NCBI RefSeq assembly: GCF_040939455.1
Contig: NC_134106.1
Coordinates: 37,842,001-37,906,000, forward strand
Direction of reading: 5' to 3'
Source: Microcebus murinus
Taxonomy: Eukaryota; Chordata; Mammalia; Primates; Cheirogaleidae
DNA length: 64,000 nucleotides
Shown here: piece after piece, positions 62,179-64,000 of the stretch
How positions within the stretch are numbered: the first letter of the stretch is position 1
Layout of the letters: every line of letters starts with the position of its first letter
Made by a program: the position numbers and the translations under genes
The notes under the pieces: model-generated
Databases searched by the model: none
What the model was told of the DNA's origin: nothing
What the model saw: only the letters and a program-made list of their open reading frames with translations

Positions 62179-64000
62179 ATAAGCCATTGCTGGGGGAAAA
62201 AAAATACAGTCTCATGTCCCAAATTGCTCAATGTTATCATTTGACATGATGGTAATTTGGGAAAGACTTTTAGCATTTCTTGTGGCTTTTGATGACTTCT
62301 TTGCAAAGGAATGGAGGATAGCCTCCCAAATGACCAGACATCTCACTTCTCATCAGAGTGGAAGGGGGAAGAGTTGGGAGAAAGTGAGGGCTTGCCCTTT
62401 GGCAGTGAACCAGATCCCACAGGGCTGGACATGTAACCATGTAATGGGCCCCGAATTTGGTGCTTTATAAAGCCCAGGAGAGATTCTCCACACGCTCCTT
62501 TCTCTCATTCTCCTTTTTCCTTTTAGTTTGCTTTCTTTTTTCTTTTTCTTTCTTTAATAGGGTGGGGAGAAGGGGTTATGGGACGGGGGCAGAAGAGTGA
62601 GGGATCCTGTGCTTTCCCCCCATCTCTTGCTGTGTTGAAATACTTTAAATTCCAGGCACCAGAAGTTCTGGCATCAAATTGGGATTAGTAAGGCAGATCG
62701 TAGGATATTTCACTATTAGCATGTGATCAAGCATCAGTCCTGATTAAAAGACTGCAAATGTTATTTTCTTTGAAATTTAAGTGTCTGAAATAAATTAAAA
62801 GACTAAACAAATGTTATTTTCTTTGAAATTAAACTGCCTGACCCCTTAAAATCATATTCTGTACTTGAAAAGAGTTCTCTCCGACAACTGTCCATTCCAG
62901 TTGTGGCCTTTTCTTTTTTCCACCCAGAATGACGACACTGCCAGGGGGACTTCTGCCCCCTCCTTCCTGAGTATACCCAGCGCTGGCCTCTGAGGCAGCC
63001 CAGCTCTGTTTTCTCATGACACAGGGATTATTTTTGGCATTGCAGATATTTTCTCTAATGTTATTAGCCTCCCCCACCTCCTTGGTTGCCTTTTGGGGAG
63101 CAATCCTTTAGCAACCTCATGTAAATCAGAGGGTTCATTTTAGTTCAGCGTGGTCAAGGGGGTGGGTGGGAGAGAGGAGGACTGGCTTCCACTTCTGCTC
63201 CTCTGCAGTGCCCCACCCCCACTGCAGCAGGGAGGACGGGGTCCTCTCATGCTTGCTCATGAAAGAGCTTGCTTTCACTAGCTCTGTGCTCACCATTCAT
63301 CCTTTTTGCAGGCAGGCACGAGGATATGGATACCCAGAGGTGACGCTGGGGGCTGTACCTCGGGGATGGCATCTTAATGACTTGACTTGGCGGCCGTTAG
63401 AAGAGCCCCATTCAGAATGAGTTCACTCCCTGCACAGTTGGCTCGCACAGCCTCTGTCCATAGAGTCCTCTTGTTCGTGCTGCAGGAGGAAATGGAGATT
63501 TCCAAGCGGGAAGAAGCCTTCCCAATGCTTTAACTCTTCACTGAAGGGAAGAGGAGCTGCAGAGAGCAACATGAAATCTAAGTTGGCCCGGCTGCAGCTC
63601 CTGGGAGTGGAGCGATGGCCCTGGGCTGGGGATAGAGGCCAAGCCAGCCGGGATCAGTTTTTCTTTCCTGAGAGAGAAAGGAAAAGAGTAAAGGGCACGC
63701 TTGAATCGTCCCTCCAGGCAATTAGCAAGTATTTACACAGTTTGTCTGTCCTGGCCCAAGGTCCTGTGAAGGATACACAAAAGTAGAAGATGTTGTGTCT
63801 TCTACTTACAGTCCTGTTATAGGGGCAGGATGTTTGCATCGAAAAGCCAGCAAGAGACAGGGGACCTTTAATAAGGGCCAGGGAGTAAGTAATGTGGATG
63901 GGAAGTGCCACAAGGAAAGTTGCTAGGGGGCCAGGGACTCTCCTGCATAAAGTGGGGCTTGAGCTGGCCCTCGGGATGGATTTTTAAGAAATAGGGAGGG
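62179..64000. other. Intronic sequence to the window end, no exon found
   Basis: Contains a T/C-rich run near 62,510-62,556 and otherwise unique DNA. I looked for the coding sequence of EPAS1 exon 2 and did not see it. A 28-base word from 62,763 (ttattttctttgaaa...) recurs at about 62,813, suggesting a small local duplication. Confidence 0.5.

Overview
The window is nuclear DNA from a mammal, most likely a strepsirrhine (lemur-type) primate. It is mostly non-coding and full of ancient L2, MIR and L1 debris. Two younger Alu elements (about 40.7 kb and 48.9 kb) have perfect target-site duplications and share an extra segment in the middle of the element (containing aattaattggccaactga) that I recognise from lemur Alu subfamilies and not from human Alus. 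The species call rests on that feature alone.

The only gene I can support is the 5' end of EPAS1 (HIF-2alpha), on the + strand. Bases 1-23,100 are upstream intergenic DNA with repeats and a small isolated CpG islet near 6.0-6.3 kb. A strong CpG island covers about 23.1-26.6 kb. It holds a GC-box/CCAAT/TTTAAA-type promoter, exon 1 (about 24,268-24,810) and the first part of intron 1. Exon 1 has a long leader with an iron-responsive element (24,340-24,369). A 25-codon upstream ORF starts on the last base of that element. The coding start follows at 24,785, with only 26 coding bases (MTADKEKK plus two bases of the next codon) before a consensus GTAAGC splice donor. Everything from 24,811 to the end is intron 1. 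I could not find exon 2 (the bHLH exon), so the intron continues beyond the window.

Intron 1 carries a CpG-bearing, non-repetitive block just after the promoter (26.24-26.76 kb) and a nearly full-length dead Charlie-like hAT transposon with TIRs and an 8-bp duplication (28,611-30,827). It also has an older Alu (34.55 kb), the two lemur-type Alus in opposite orientation flanking a nearly full-length Tigger1 fossil (44,473-46,812), an L1 split by one of those Alus (48.8-49.9 kb), a MER5-type element, another old Alu (53.5 kb) and a GATA/E-box motif cluster (59.5-59.95 kb).

The elements that work together are the promoter, IRE, uORF and start codon. They suggest EPAS1 output is controlled by transcription and by iron- and scanning-dependent translation. 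No CRISPR array, bacterial-type system, tRNA, rRNA or intact foreign gene was seen. Almost every other open reading frame is chance or a relic of a transposon.
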